This document shows positions 38,295 to 50,081 of a stretch of 64,000 bases of DNA, in pieces. The notes beneath the pieces are model-generated. The model was given only the letters and a program-made list of their open reading frames with translations. It had not been told where the DNA came from and searched no databases. The DNA lies in assembly GCA_025345505.1 (NCBI GenBank), contig JANVCC010000021.1, forward strand, positions 30,943,365-31,007,364, written 5' to 3'. This DNA comes from Todiramphus chloris collaris. Lineage: Eukaryota > Chordata > Aves > Coraciiformes > Alcedinidae. Each line of letters starts with the position of its first letter. The first letter of the stretch is position 1. The position numbers and the translations under genes were made by a program.

Positions 38295-38885
38295 ACTGGC
38301 CCTTTGCTACACTCTCTCCAGTAAGTCCATGTATTTCTTGCATTGGGGTGCACAGAGCTAGATGCAACACAGTAATTGTGGCCTCACCCACAGTGAAGGG
38401 AAGTATAACCTCCCTCAACTTGCTGGTAATACTTTTCCTAATGCAGCCCAGAATACTTTTATCCTTCTATGCTGCAAGGGCACACTGATGTCTCCTGTTC
38501 AACTTCATGTCTTATGCCACCAGATCCTTTTCTACAAATCTGCTTTCCACATGGTCAGCAACAATCATTTACAAGTACACAAGGGTATTTGTCCACAGGA
38601 ATTTTCCAGGGGAAATATGCATTTCACTTTGCTGAATTTCAGATTCCTGTCTGCCCATCTCCAGCCTGCCACTTGGAATGGCAGCACACCCATTGGGTGT
38701 ACAAGCCACAGATCCTGGTTTTATGTCATCTGCAAATTTGCTGACAGTGCATCCCATACCATTTTCTGGGTAATTAGAGAAGAGAATAAATAGTATTGGT
38801 CCCAATATCAATCCCTGTTGCACACTGATGGTGACTGGCCTCCAACAGGACTTCATTCTGCTGATCACAACCCAAGACCTTCAGC
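38295..38885 (-). mobile_element. CR1 LINE internal fragment
   Basis: The minus strand reads from the RT-domain end (antisense of 'QQGLILGPILFILFSNYPEN' and 'SKFADDIKPGS' near 38730-38840) down to the 'YC.QLW' area near 38360. The FADD catalytic motif is intact as codons, but the copy is broken elsewhere. The usual 3' tail is missing or decayed at the left edge. Confidence 0.9.
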
Positions 38886-39472
38886 GTCACACAATAGTCA
38901 GTTTATGGCTGCTTATATACATTTAGCTGAAGTTTTACCATCTGTCCTTATGCCACAGTGGTTTGTAATTTTTCACTAGAAAAACACAGCTAATTTAAAA
39001 TAATTTGAAGCACTGTTAATCATACTTGAAGTATCTAATTACATACAATAATTGGTGTTACAACCATAATGTATTTACAGAATAATTAGTTTTTTGTGTG
39101 TAAGTAAATTTAATCATATTAATGCTATAAAGACTAATTAAAGCACTGTATTTCTTCATTATATAAACATCCAACCCCCCAGCTGAAATATCTCCCAATG
39201 TAATCAGAAGTAAATGCAGCATTTTCCAAAAGGAATATTAACATCACTAGTACATAATCTTCCCAAGTTATTATTATAGTCCCTAATTCTGAGTCCCTAA
39301 TTCATAAAATTCCAAGGGAACTAGGGAAGATTAGAAAAAGCATCTCTAGGAGAGCAGTCTTATATACTTCAACAGTGTTCAAGTGGGAATATATCAGAAT
39401 ATCAGACTATAATATATAAAGAACTGATATGGGAGCCATGTTTAGCTTCAAGTTCTGTATGCCGCATAGGGC
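38886..39472. other. AT-rich spacer
   Basis: No gene or repeat recognised. Confidence 0.45.
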
Positions 39473-40196
39473 TGTCCTGATTTGAGTCAGAACAAAACTA
39501 ATCCTGTTCAGTGATGATATGTTTCAGCTCAGTCGTTTCTAAGCAAATAACACTTTTTAAAGTTGACACTGTATTTTCACAGGCAGTGTCTTCTTCTAGC
39601 AGTGATAATTCTTAATCCTTGTAGCTATTACCAAGGTTTGGTATGCAGAAAGACTCTTGCTGATACTTGCTCCTGTGCAGTCCAAGGGCACTGCTAAATC
39701 TCATGTGCCAGATTAGGGGTGCAGTAAGTAAAAGGCAGCACCTCTGGGGAGAAGCAGACAGGAGAGGTGACCCTAAACTGGTATTCCATCCCATATACAT
39801 CATATTCAGTATGAAGCTGAGGAGTGATTAGGGTCAAACTCTTCTCTTCAATGGTCAATGTCTGAGGACTCTGTCCATTCTGCTGATCCACATGTTTCTG
39901 AATCCAGCTCCCAAAGCCAGCTCCTGAATCCAGTTTCCATCTGCCACTGAGTCCATTCTGGTACTTCCCCAATGCCTGCCCATAGCATTAATGGTGACAG
40001 TGATGTAGTTGCTATCAGGGGGGTTGGATTTGAAACTGGTTTTGTATATATTTGTTTTCATTGTTACTATTTTCATTAAAGCTGTTTTAATTTTCTTTTC
40101 CAGTCTGTAAGTATTTCTCCCTTATTCCCTTTCACTCCCTCTTTGGGGAAAAATCTGTCATTTGTCTAGTGTCCAGCCCAGCCCCATCTTTTGACA
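39473..40196 (+). mobile_element. Solo LTR, family A, copy 4
   Basis: 724 bp from TGTCCTGATTTGAGTC to CATCTTTTGACA with a perfect 5-bp duplication agggc (39468-39472 and 40197-40201). ATTAAA lies at 40075-40080. It is in the same orientation as, and close to, copy 3. No internal proviral sequence lies between them, so they are two separate insertions, each with its own duplication. Confidence 0.96.
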
Positions 40197-40287
40197 AGGG
40201 CACACGGCAAGGTGTTAACAAGTCAACATGGGGGTACATGGTGGTTCTTCATCAGCTAGCAAGCATACATATAATAAAGAACAAAAA

Positions 40288-41063
40288 TAGGTTCAACAAG
40301 ACAAAGTGCAGGGTCCTGCACCTGGGTCGGAACAACCCTCACTATCAATACAGGCTGGGAGACAAGGTGCTGGAAAGCAGCTCGGTGGAAAAGGGCTTGG
40401 GGTGTTGGTGGGTGAGAAGCTGGACATGAGACAACAGTGTGCACTTGCAGCCCAGAAAGCCAATTGCATCCTAGGCTGCATCAAGAGAAGTGTGGCCAGC
40501 AGACTGAGGAAGGTGATTCTTCCTCTCTACTCTTCTCTGGTGAGACCTCACCTGGAATACTGCATCCAGCTCTGGAGCCCTCAACACAGGAAAGACATGG
40601 ACGTGATGGAGTGGGTCCAGAGGAGGGCCACAAAGATGATCTGGAGGCTGGAACACCTCTCCTAAGAGGACAGGATGAGGGAGCTGGGTTTATTCAGCTT
40701 GGAGATGAGAAGGCTCTGGGGACACCTACTAGTGACCTTCCAGTACCTGAAGCGGGCCTACAGGAAGTCTGGAGAGAGGCTGTTTATATGGGTCTGTAGT
40801 GAAAGGATGAGGGATAATGGGTTTAAATTAGAGAAGAGTAGATTTAGATTGAATATCAAGAAGAAGTTCTTTACATTGTGGGTGGTAAAACAGTGGAATA
40901 GGCTACCCAGGGAGGTGGCTGAGGCCCCATCCCTGGAGATATTCAAGGCAAGGTAGGACAAGACTCTGAGCAGCATGGTCTAGTTGAGGGTATCCCTGCT
41001 CAGTGCAGGCCAGCTGGACTAGATGACCTTCGGAGATCTTTTCCAGCCCTAGCCATTCTATGA
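40288..41063 (+). mobile_element. CR1 LINE, relatively intact 3' end
   Basis: Sense ORF2 C-terminal third. The frame 40306-40665 carries '[20 protein letters not shown]', '[16 protein letters not shown]' and '[20 protein letters not shown]'. After one stop it continues at 40675-40956 with 'MRELGLFSLEMRRLWGHLL' and '[19 protein letters not shown]'. It ends in the normal tail (gccattctatgac). Few disruptions suggest it is among the younger CR1 copies here. It is 5'-truncated. Confidence 0.96.
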
Positions 41064-43625
41064 CTTCTGCATGACAACAAAGTGTGTCTTAATGTCTTTT
41101 TAAAATATTTTCTCTTTACATAGCCTGTCTGACAGCCAAAGCATAGACTATCACTTAAATTATATGTGAACCAAGAATGTCTAACTTGCATGAATCTGAT
41201 GTTTGACTCAGAATCCATGTCTTAACTACCCCAACTTACTGCCCTGATTCCTTGTCCCAAAAACCATTTTTTGTCTCTGCATGACAATTGAAAATTTTTA
41301 AAAAACACTCCTTTGTCTACTATGGCAATCAGTCCTTAGTATTTCCTGCTGCAGTGCAGACAAAACTGTGAATTGTTGAGCTTTGCAAATCAATGTTAGA
41401 AGAAACATCTAAGGAACTAATGGCACTTCAACTGAGTGAACAGAGTAAGAGAAAAAAAATGGGAGGTGGTCAGAAATATCACTTTTTTTTTTCAAAATTT
41501 TGGAGCCATGAGTAGAGAACATTATTTACTAGTCCTTTTGTTTCTGCACTAACAAAATTCTGTATTTTAATACATTTTGTTGCTAATTTGACTTCCTGGG
41601 TGAACAGGGAATCTCTTCCAGAGAGCTGGACCCAAGGGCAAGTGTTAAATATTCGTCTCACTCTAGATGCAGGTAGAGCAGACTGGCCACATCTATACAA
41701 TGAGTTCTTGTCCCTGTTTGCCTATGTGCCTAATGTACTCATTTTATTCTGGTGTGATTTTCCAGTTCTAAGCTTTTGAAATAATACCTTTGCATACAAC
41801 AAGTCTGGTGTTTTTTATCATATCATAGTACAATTTTGTTTTACAGGTACTGGAATGTGATATAAATGCACATGCGGGTGTCCATGGGTATAAAGCCTAC
41901 AAGGCTGTCATTGGAGGAATGCATTAAGACTAAAGAAAAACCCTGGCTCATTTAACCGTTGTTTTTGGTAGTAATCATGCATACCTATTGCCTTTGCAAT
42001 TGTCTGTTGGAGCTTCACAAAGCAGAAACAGAGAAAAATAGCACCGTGAATGGTCTAGGAAGACAGTGTCCAATCTTGCTTCCTGATCTTCTTTCTTTAG
42101 TAGCACAGATATACTGATTCTTTTTTCTCAAAAAATAGGATAGAACTGGATCTTCAAAGGAAGATCTCTGAGGCAAAGAATTCATTAACATATTCCGAAA
42201 TCATTTCATATAAACTATTTTCAGAAACATTATTTTACTGGTTAAGTCTAGATGTAAAAAGTGGAAGTCTGATGCAGTGTCACTTGTATACAGCTTTAGT
42301 GCCATGTTCTATGAATAACTTCCAATATTCTATAGTTTAAAAAAAGTGTGTTAATCTAAACTTCAAAATACTGTACTAATAAACTTGTTTTCTGTGGTAT
42401 TCAAAAGAATCTTTATTCTTTAAGGTAGACATTTTGTCATTTAGCTGCACTACTCAGGGGCTGTGCTATGATCCAGGTGGGTGATTCAGTCTTTCTTTTT
42501 CAGTAGTCATGGAACTGAGAATAGAGGTTAAGCGTCCATAATACCTTGTTCAGAATGCCAAAGAAAGAAAGAACTAAGTATGAAATAAAAACAATGGTAA
42601 ATCAATACTGATATTTGACAAGTATTGTATATTTTTGCACACGCTGAAGCATATACAGCAAATGAAATTTCACAAGGCTGAGTTAATTATACTGAATAAA
42701 AAAAAAAAAAGGATATTTCCTTTTAGAGTGTTAAAACTTTGGCAGTCTTTCTCACAAGGTGAGAGTCATTCAAAGAGGAATCCAGATTAATAACATATAT
42801 TTTTAATTGCATTTTTTTTACCTTTTTTTTTTTAAACTCTGTGATATAAGTATGTATTTTTCTGGAACAGTCATCTTACTTTAAACTTGACTTTGCTCTT
42901 AATGTTATTTCTGTTATAATTATCTTGATCCAGACCAGAACAGTCTTGAATTTGAGTTTACCTTATCTTTCAGAAAAATAAAGACCAAAATACGTATATA
43001 TAAAGTGACAAAACAATATCTATAACTCTTTCAGAGGTAGAGCTTGTGAATTCTTTTCAGACACGATTATATAACAGAGATAATGTGCAAGTGAATATTC
43101 CTTGGGTTTTTTATTCCTTTTTCTTTTTTCCTGGGAGAACATTACATCATTTAGATTGGAGTAAAAGTAGTGTGTAAATAGGAGCTTTAGAGGCTTAATT
43201 TCTATACATAGGACAATATTGTAATACCAGGCACGTCTTGGCTATAAACCTGGTGTTTGCTAGGAAGCACTAAACAATTAGACACTATGTCACTTAATCA
43301 TGTAATTCCTATATACAGCTGAATACATACACATGCATATGTATAGAATGAAGAAACTCCCAGTTGTTTAGAAAAACTATATTATATCTGTGGAGTATCC
43401 AGCAGGAAAATTATTATAAATTAAGGAACTCACAGAGTACTTATTGTTGTGTTATCCTTGAATCAGTTTGCCATCTGGAAGCTTGTGGCAGAGCTGTCAG
43501 GTGGGGCTATCCTCAGTAATGTAATTTCCAAATGCATAGCATCAGTAACACAACAATGACTGCCACTGGTAATAATAAGAGTTGTGACCATCTGAAGCTA
43601 AGCATAAGTATTTGTAGGATTAGGA
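41064..43625. other. AT-rich unique DNA
   Basis: No gene or mobile element recognised. Short A and T runs only (for example near 42701-42711). Confidence 0.5.
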
Positions 43626-44205
43626 TGTGGCAGATCACAACAGACAAAACACAGACAAAGCAAACAGGCTGTGCCAGAGCAGTTTAACACCCCAGCCATT
43701 AAGCTACACCTCCTGGTGCTTAACCAGCACCCCAGGGTCTGGATCCCTTAGTAAAGAGGATCAGGGTCTGTGCTTGTCTGTGTTTTGTTGGGGCTTGTCC
43801 CCTCGACCAATCAGAATGATCACAGTGCACCCTTGACTAGGGTATAAATGGGGTTCTGCCTAAGAGCCAGAGAAGTTGGTTCTTCGTAGAGCAGCAGCCC
43901 TGGCACTTGGACCCTCCCTTTGGACTTCCCAAGGACACTTCCATGGACTGAGTGAGCCTCATGCCCCTCAGTTTCAGTGAGTGGTATCTTGGGCACTCTG
44001 GTTTGGGAGGTTTCCCCTTGATGAATGAGTTTGTGCTCATTCTGCTTCATCTTTCCTTAAGGTTTAGAAATTAGCTGTGTAGTAGTTAATTCCCAACAAA
44101 CATCCAAACTTGTATTTGGTCAGAGGGAGTGATGGGAAACTTTGGTTGCAATAAACCCCATTTTGGATAGCAGCTGCTGTTTGCTTTGTGGGTGCCTCTG
44201 TGACC
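43626..44205 (+). mobile_element. Solo LTR, family B, copy 2
   Basis: 580 bp from TGTGGCAGATC to CTCTGTGACC, where the last base is changed from the expected CA. It is flanked by a perfect 5-bp duplication tagga (43621-43625 and 44206-44210). It has a CCAAT box (gaccaatcag, 43805-43814), TATAAA (43843-43848) and AATAAA (44150-44155). It matches copy 1 (20123-20787) from about 43820 onward, while U3 is diverged. An inverted repeat of about 19 bp lies in U3. Confidence 0.95.
43638..43790. repeat. Imperfect inverted repeat in family-B LTR U3
   Basis: The arm at 43638-43661 (caacagacaaaacacagac...) is the near reverse complement of 43772-43790 (gcttgtctgtgttttgttg), apart from two small gaps. 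The arms are separated by about 110 bp. It is not seen in the other family-B copy. Confidence 0.8.
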
Positions 44206-44498
44206 TAGGATTCTCTAGAAAGACAAACTTTGTATTTCTCAATATTTTTTTTCATATCTTTCATGTTTCTTTCATTATGGTCATACAAAATGTTACTGCC
44301 CAGCTGTCTGAATGGTTCTTGTTGCTGGTATCGATGGTTGCCATGAATTTTTTTCTTACGTAGACTCTGAAATTGAACTTTACTCCTAGATACCTCTGCA
44401 CAAATTTGACACAATTGTATTTGGTTATATTTCTATATTACAGTAACTCATAGATGAAAAAATATATAGTCTATAGCATAAAAATTAAACTAGGATTC
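44206..44498. other. Short AT-rich spacer
   Basis: No feature recognised. Confidence 0.4.
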
Positions 44499-46079
44499 AC
44501 AGAATCATATAATTATAGAATGATAGAATGTGGGGGGGCGGAAGACACCTCCTGAGATCATCAAGTCCAACCCCCCTGACAGAGCAGGATCAACTAGGTC
44601 AGGCCACACAGGAACTCATCCAGGTGGATTTTGAAAGTCTCTAGAGAAGGAGACTCCACAGACTCTCTGGGCAGCCTGTTCCAGTGCTCCATCAACCTCA
44701 CAGTAAAGCTTATGTTCCTCATGTTGAGGCGGAACTTCCTCCTGTGTTCCAGTGTGTGACCATTGTCCCTGATTCTATCACAGGGCACCACTGAAAAGAG
44801 ACTGGACCCTTCTATTGGACACCCACTGTTTAGATATTTGTAAGCATTAATGAGATCCCATGTCAGCCTTCTCTTCCCCAGACTAAACAGCCCCAGGTCC
44901 CTCAGCCTTTCCTCATAAGAGAGATGTTCCAGTCCTTTCATCATCCTCATAGCCCTCTGCTGTACTCTCTCTAGTATTTCCCTGTCCCTCTTGATCTGGG
45001 GAGACCAGAACTTGACACATTGCTCCAGATGTGGTCTTTCTCACTAGGGCAGAATAGAGGGGGAGGAAAACCTCCCTCAACCTCCTGGCCACACTCTTCT
45101 TTATGCATCTCAGAATACTATTGGCCCTCTTGGTCATGAGGGCACACTGCTGTCCCATGGATAACTTATTGTCCATCAGGGCTCCAAGGTCCTTCTCTAT
45201 CTGTTTTCCAGCAGGTTAACCCCTAACCTGTACTGGTGCATAGTGTTATTCCTCCCCAGGTGTAGGACTCTGCACTTGCCCTTGTTGAACTTCATTAGGT
45301 TCCCATTTTCCCAGCTCTCCAGTTTGTCCAGATCTCACTGGATGGCAGCACAGACTTCTGGTCTCTCATCCACTCCTCCCAGTTTCATATCATCAGCAAA
45401 CTTACTGAGGGTACACTCTATCCCTTCATCCAGGAAACTGTTGAAGATTTGAATAAGACTGGACCCAGTATTGACCCCTGGGGAACACCACTAGCTACAG
45501 GTCACCAACTGGACTCTTTACCACTGATGACAACCCTCTGAGTTCTATTGTTTAGCCAGTTCTCAACCCATCTCACCATCCCCTCTTCTAACCCTCACTT
45601 CCTGAGCTTACCCATGAGAATATCATAGAAGACACTGTCAAAAGCCTTGCTGAAGTCAAAGTAGACAACTTCCACTGCTCTCCCTGCATCTACCCATCCA
45701 GTCACACCATTGTAGAAGGCTATCAGATTAGTCAAACAGGACTTCCCTTTAGGAAGTCTTTTCCGGCTACTCTTAATAACCTTATTTTCTTCTGTATGCT
45801 GAGATATTACCTCCAGAACAATCTGCTCCATCACTTTTCCATGAATGGAGGTGAGGCTGACTGGTCTGTTATTTCCAGGGTCTTCCTTCTTGTTCTTTTT
45901 GAAGACTGGAGTGACATTGGCTTTCCTCCATGTGCCCCTTAATTCTTACCCATAACTCTTCAACAAATTCTTTATCCCTGCCAGGTAGAGCTCAATGTAT
46001 TCCAGTTGCTCTCACACATAAAGAGCAAATCCACTACTTTGCCCTATTGGTCTGTCTTTCCGAAGGAATATGTAACCAT
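44499..46079 (-). mobile_element. CR1 LINE, 3' portion of the longest copy
   Basis: Minus strand. From the right: endonuclease remnant G-Y-I-F-L-R-K-D-R-P-I-G, then 'VEELWVRIKG' (about 45945-45975), and directly the RT beginning (codons for W-R-K-A-N-V-T-P-V-F-K-K, near 45910-45935). The 'VEVVYFDFSKAFDSV' motif follows (near 45630-45665), then FADD (45389-45400), the C-terminus 'WNRLPRESVESPSLETF', and the tail at 44499. The part of ORF2 between endonuclease and RT is missing, and the junction is out of frame. Its right edge is the duplicated site of an inserted LTR. Confidence 0.94.
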
Positions 46080-46820
46080 TTGTACCTATACTGGAATGTG
46101 TTGATCCATTGTTGCGGCCCTCCGGCACACCACTATCTGTTGTTGCACTGCACTGAAGAGCACAGTACTCGTTCCCATGTCTACAATGTGCAGGTGCACA
46201 AGGGAATCAGGCAGTCATCCAGACTTAGCCAGCAACTTGTCTGGCAAGCAATATCAGGAACCAAATAACAAAAGGACATCTCAAGGATGGGATAAGGGAG
46301 CTGAAGACTGATGAAGTAATGACCACCAGAGGTGCCCCAAGACCCCCATGCATGTACAACAGCGGGGGATGACTGCTTTTAGGCACCATCGGTGGCAAAA
46401 TACTGTTCAGCCTCTGTGAATGCACTGGCCATGCGTGCATTGACACTGGAGCCATTTCTATGCACCTGCCAGGAGAGCTATAAGTGCCCTGCTGCTGTGG
46501 GGAAAGTTATAATTTTTGGAAGGTCGACCTGATGCACATCTTGATCCAGGGGATGCCCTGCAGAAGGCATTAAGATCTACCGACTCCTCTTCCCAAGCAT
46601 CACGCTACATTCCCTCCTCCTGCTTGTCTGTTTGTCTACCACCTTGGAGTCAGTATGTATATGGGGATGTTAGGTAACTGGTTGGGTTTTCTTGAGTAAC
46701 ATTGCTTTTGCTTATTAGGTGTGTGTGTGTGAATGCTTGAATAAAATCATTTTTGCTTTTAGCTGTGTTTATGAACACTATTCTTTGTGAAATGGGAATC
46801 CTTCATGAACCTGGGACATC
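46080..46820 (+). mobile_element. Probable solo LTR (family D) inserted in CR1
   Basis: 741 bp of unrelated, more GC-rich sequence interrupting the CR1 endonuclease codons. Both sides have accat (46075-46079 and 46821-46825), and removing one copy restores the CR1 reading V-M-D-G-Y. The core TGTACC...GGGACA starts one base in and ends two bases short of the repeats, so the termini are slightly irregular. A TATA-like CTATAAG (46478-46484) and AATAAA (46740-46745) support an LTR on the plus strand. No other copy in the window. Confidence 0.75.
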
Positions 46821-47215
46821 ACCATCCATGACAACATTCCAGTCATGTGAGCTATCCCACCATGTCTCAGTAATTGCATTGAGATCATGGCCCTGAGACC
46901 AAACACAGATCTCCAAGTCCTCTTGCTTATTCCCCATGCTGCGTGCATTGGTGTATAAGCATTTCAGAGGAGTTGAGCACATAGTTTTCACCCTTGAGGG
47001 GTGGTAGGCCTTTTGGTTCTCAAAAATGCCAGCATGCTGCCTCACAAGTGTTGAGCTACAATATGCAGGGGCCTCTCTAGCAAGTCCAGTTACATCCCCC
47101 ATCCCCTTCAAAGATATCTTAAATCCCTGTCTATCAGCCCTGTAATCTCTTGTGCAAAGACTCTCTTCCCCCTTTGAGAAAGGTGTCTCCTATTTGATGC
47201 TAGTAAGCCTGGTGC
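46821..47215 (-). mobile_element. CR1 LINE, 5' portion of the longest copy
   Basis: Minus-strand start of ORF2 with the AP-like endonuclease: 'LKCLYTNARSMGNKQEDLEI' and 'ITETWWDSSHDWNVVMDG' are readable. Upstream (47110-47215) is the conserved CR1 region before ORF2. The endonuclease residues N (TNARSM) and E-T-W-W-D are present. It is the only copy here that reaches this far 5'. Confidence 0.95.
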
Positions 47216-50048
47216 TGTATAGGTCATCTCATTGTCAAAAAAACTAAAATTGTTGCAGATTAGTATTCCACAATTGTAAAAATTAGTAGAAGATTATCCT
47301 GATAATTAGTATATATGATTATAAAAATGATTACAAAAATTGTCAGGATTAGTATTCAGAATTTCAAATGTCTGAGTAAATTTAGCAAATGTACATGGGA
47401 AGTGAGAATGTAATAATAAAAGAGTATGATGTAGGCTGCCTGTAATCTTCATTGCCCCACAGGCAACATTCTTCTTTCCAACTTAAATAAAATCCATGCA
47501 TTCTATGATAACTATTTTGCTTTGTTTGAATAAGATGAATTCCGTCAGACATATGCACATCTTAGATTACACTAGGAACTTGCCTACTCTTTATGAATTT
47601 GGGGGGCAGAGGATTACTGTATTCCAACTAAAGCATAAACCTGTGTCCAATATTTGTTATCCAATCAAAGCAACTGATATGGGTTTTTTTTAATCATACA
47701 CTGTGTCCTCAGGATATTAAAAAAGTCCTGTGAGCTTATAATAGAGATGTGTCAGTTTCATTTAAATCACTGCACACATCACACCATCTCTTTGTACTGT
47801 CTCCACCTCTGTTCTGTATGTTAATTAGGTAGGGAACTAAAATATGGCATGTAAAATGCTCAATAATCCCAGGAGATATACACAACTCCCACTGAAAATT
47901 TTACAGGATGATCAACCCTCTGAATATTTTTCACCAGGATATTTGATTCCTCTACCTGTTCACATAAATTAAATAGGCAAAGCAGATGAATAATACTGCA
48001 ATCTTTAATATCAAACAAGATCAGTATCTTGGGTTCAGGTATCTTTCCCAGTCCTTTCCTCACTTTAGTTTATCCGGAGCAATTTAAAACTTTTTTCTTC
48101 TATTCTTACCACAAATATGAATCTGAATGTTATAGCTCAGTTATTTTTTTTTCTTTTGCTCCCTTAAAAATGTCATTGTGATTGAGCAAAAATAGTTCAG
48201 GTAAATCAGTTGTAGGTTTTTTCATGTTAAAATGTAAAATTTAAATTAACACTGGTTATTTTGGCATGTAGGCCACTTCCCTTTATAATCTGGGAATATA
48301 AATATTTGGAAAAAATATGTCAGTTTCAAAAAAAGTGACAATAAACAAGGCCTCCTCAAGATCTTCTGAGTCTTACCCTTCTGATTTCTCAGGACCCTGA
48401 ATAGGAATAGAAAGGATAATCTCAGGTTGGAAAAAGAGAATTTTATTGAGTCCATAATCGCAGTAAAACAATACAGCTATAATTACACCAATAATGATTT
48501 ACTCCACTAAAAATTCTTAACATTGTTTACCCATTAATAAAACAAACTGACTAAAATATTAGGTATACCAAGCACTAACAATATTTATCTGCAAAAATCA
48601 AAATGCAGTCTAGCTTGCAATATTTTTTAAAAGTTTAAAAGAAAGATTTTTAAAACCTTTTTTAAGGGTTTTCTGCAAAGATTCATTTATGATACTTGTA
48701 TAATCACACTGATGTTTGCTAATAATAGATTGTGAAATATAGCAGAATTCTAAGATAATTCAAGGAATAAAAAGTTTAAAACCATTTTTTATAATCTTTC
48801 AGACAGTACATTTTTCTGTTATAATTATTTTAGTGAGAACTGTAGGTGAAAGTAATGAGATTATATCACAGCAATGTAATGTGCAGATGCTCATTTCAAG
48901 GGGACAAAGAAGGTTAGACCAAATGTAATATCAAAATTAATGTCCTAAGCAAAGTTTAATTTTCATTTACTGGTTCTTAGTTCAGGTTGTTCTAACTAGA
49001 AAGGAAAAATCATGCTTTTCAAAATAAAGTTTTAGTCTAGAAATTTTACATTACAATGAAATGCAACAATCCAGGCATTTTTTAAGAGAACTACTCTGAG
49101 TGAATGTATAGCACAACAGCTCAGATGGTATCCACAAGAGATACAGAAAATAGTTTTGATGCAAGCCAGGCAAAAACTCAAATAAAGATCAAGTTCACTT
49201 ACACCCTTTTTGACTGCCACCACCACCCACTTTTAGCCATACTGCTTACTGGAAATGAGTAGCACAGCAGACATATTCTTCTCAGATGACACCAGCTAAC
49301 TATTCTGATCACTCTCTGACCACTACCTCAGAATAGCTGGGCCTATAAAAAAAGTCAAGTATATGCAAAGTAAAACACCATAGTTAAAAGAAGTAAGCTT
49401 CTAAAATCAAACCCACAGACATTTCATACCTTCTATTACATATGCCACTTGCTGCTGGATAAACCTAAAAACTCAGGCTGGAACCTAAAAATCTAACTAG
49501 CATATTTGGCCCATCTGGCACTCTTACTATTCTGACAATAATATGCTGATGTGGCTTCTTTTTTAGGTCATTCAAATGCATGATTTTCTCTCCCAGGTGG
49601 AAGTAAAATTTATGTTGTTGCTTCCAGGAGACTGAAAACCTGAACTGAGATAGATCTTTGCTCTACCTGCCAGAGATTAGCAGAGTACCGCAGAGAGCAA
49701 AAGCTGATGGTGCTGTACATCTGTGCATTCAACATTTGGTGGCACTAAGCCACTAGTCTCTTTTCTGCATGACCAACTGACTAATTACTGTACTTGGCCT
49801 TTTTGAATCCCTTCAATTAATGCAATGTGCAGTTGCACACAGTGATGGAGTCACCCATACAGAACAGAATCTGGGCCAGAATTAGGCTCTAAGTCCCAGA
49901 AGCACCTGTTACAAATACAAAGTGTCCAGATGGTCTGGTCTTTGTGGGAAAGTGTCAAGAATTGACTTATCTGTCTTTCTTACTTTTGGTTTAAGGTCAT
50001 AAACATGATTCTTTTGAAGTAGAAAGCCAATCACTTTTAAAGGGGAGG

Positions 50049-50079
<31 letters not shown>
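50049..50079. repeat. A31 homopolymer
   Basis: Uninterrupted run of 31 A followed by gaaagg. No upstream poly-A signal or retrocopy is evident. Confidence 0.95.

Positions 50080-50081
<2 letters not shown>

Noticed and set aside
37012-40076. Antisense frames in family-A LTRs sharing residues with copy 1
   Set aside because: The similarity follows from LTR nucleotide homology; the frames are broken differently in each copy.
36678-40196. Copies 3 and 4 of family A as the two LTRs of one provirus
   Set aside because: Each has its own distinct perfect 5-bp duplication, and the DNA between them is a minus-strand CR1 piece and unique sequence, not gag/pol/env.
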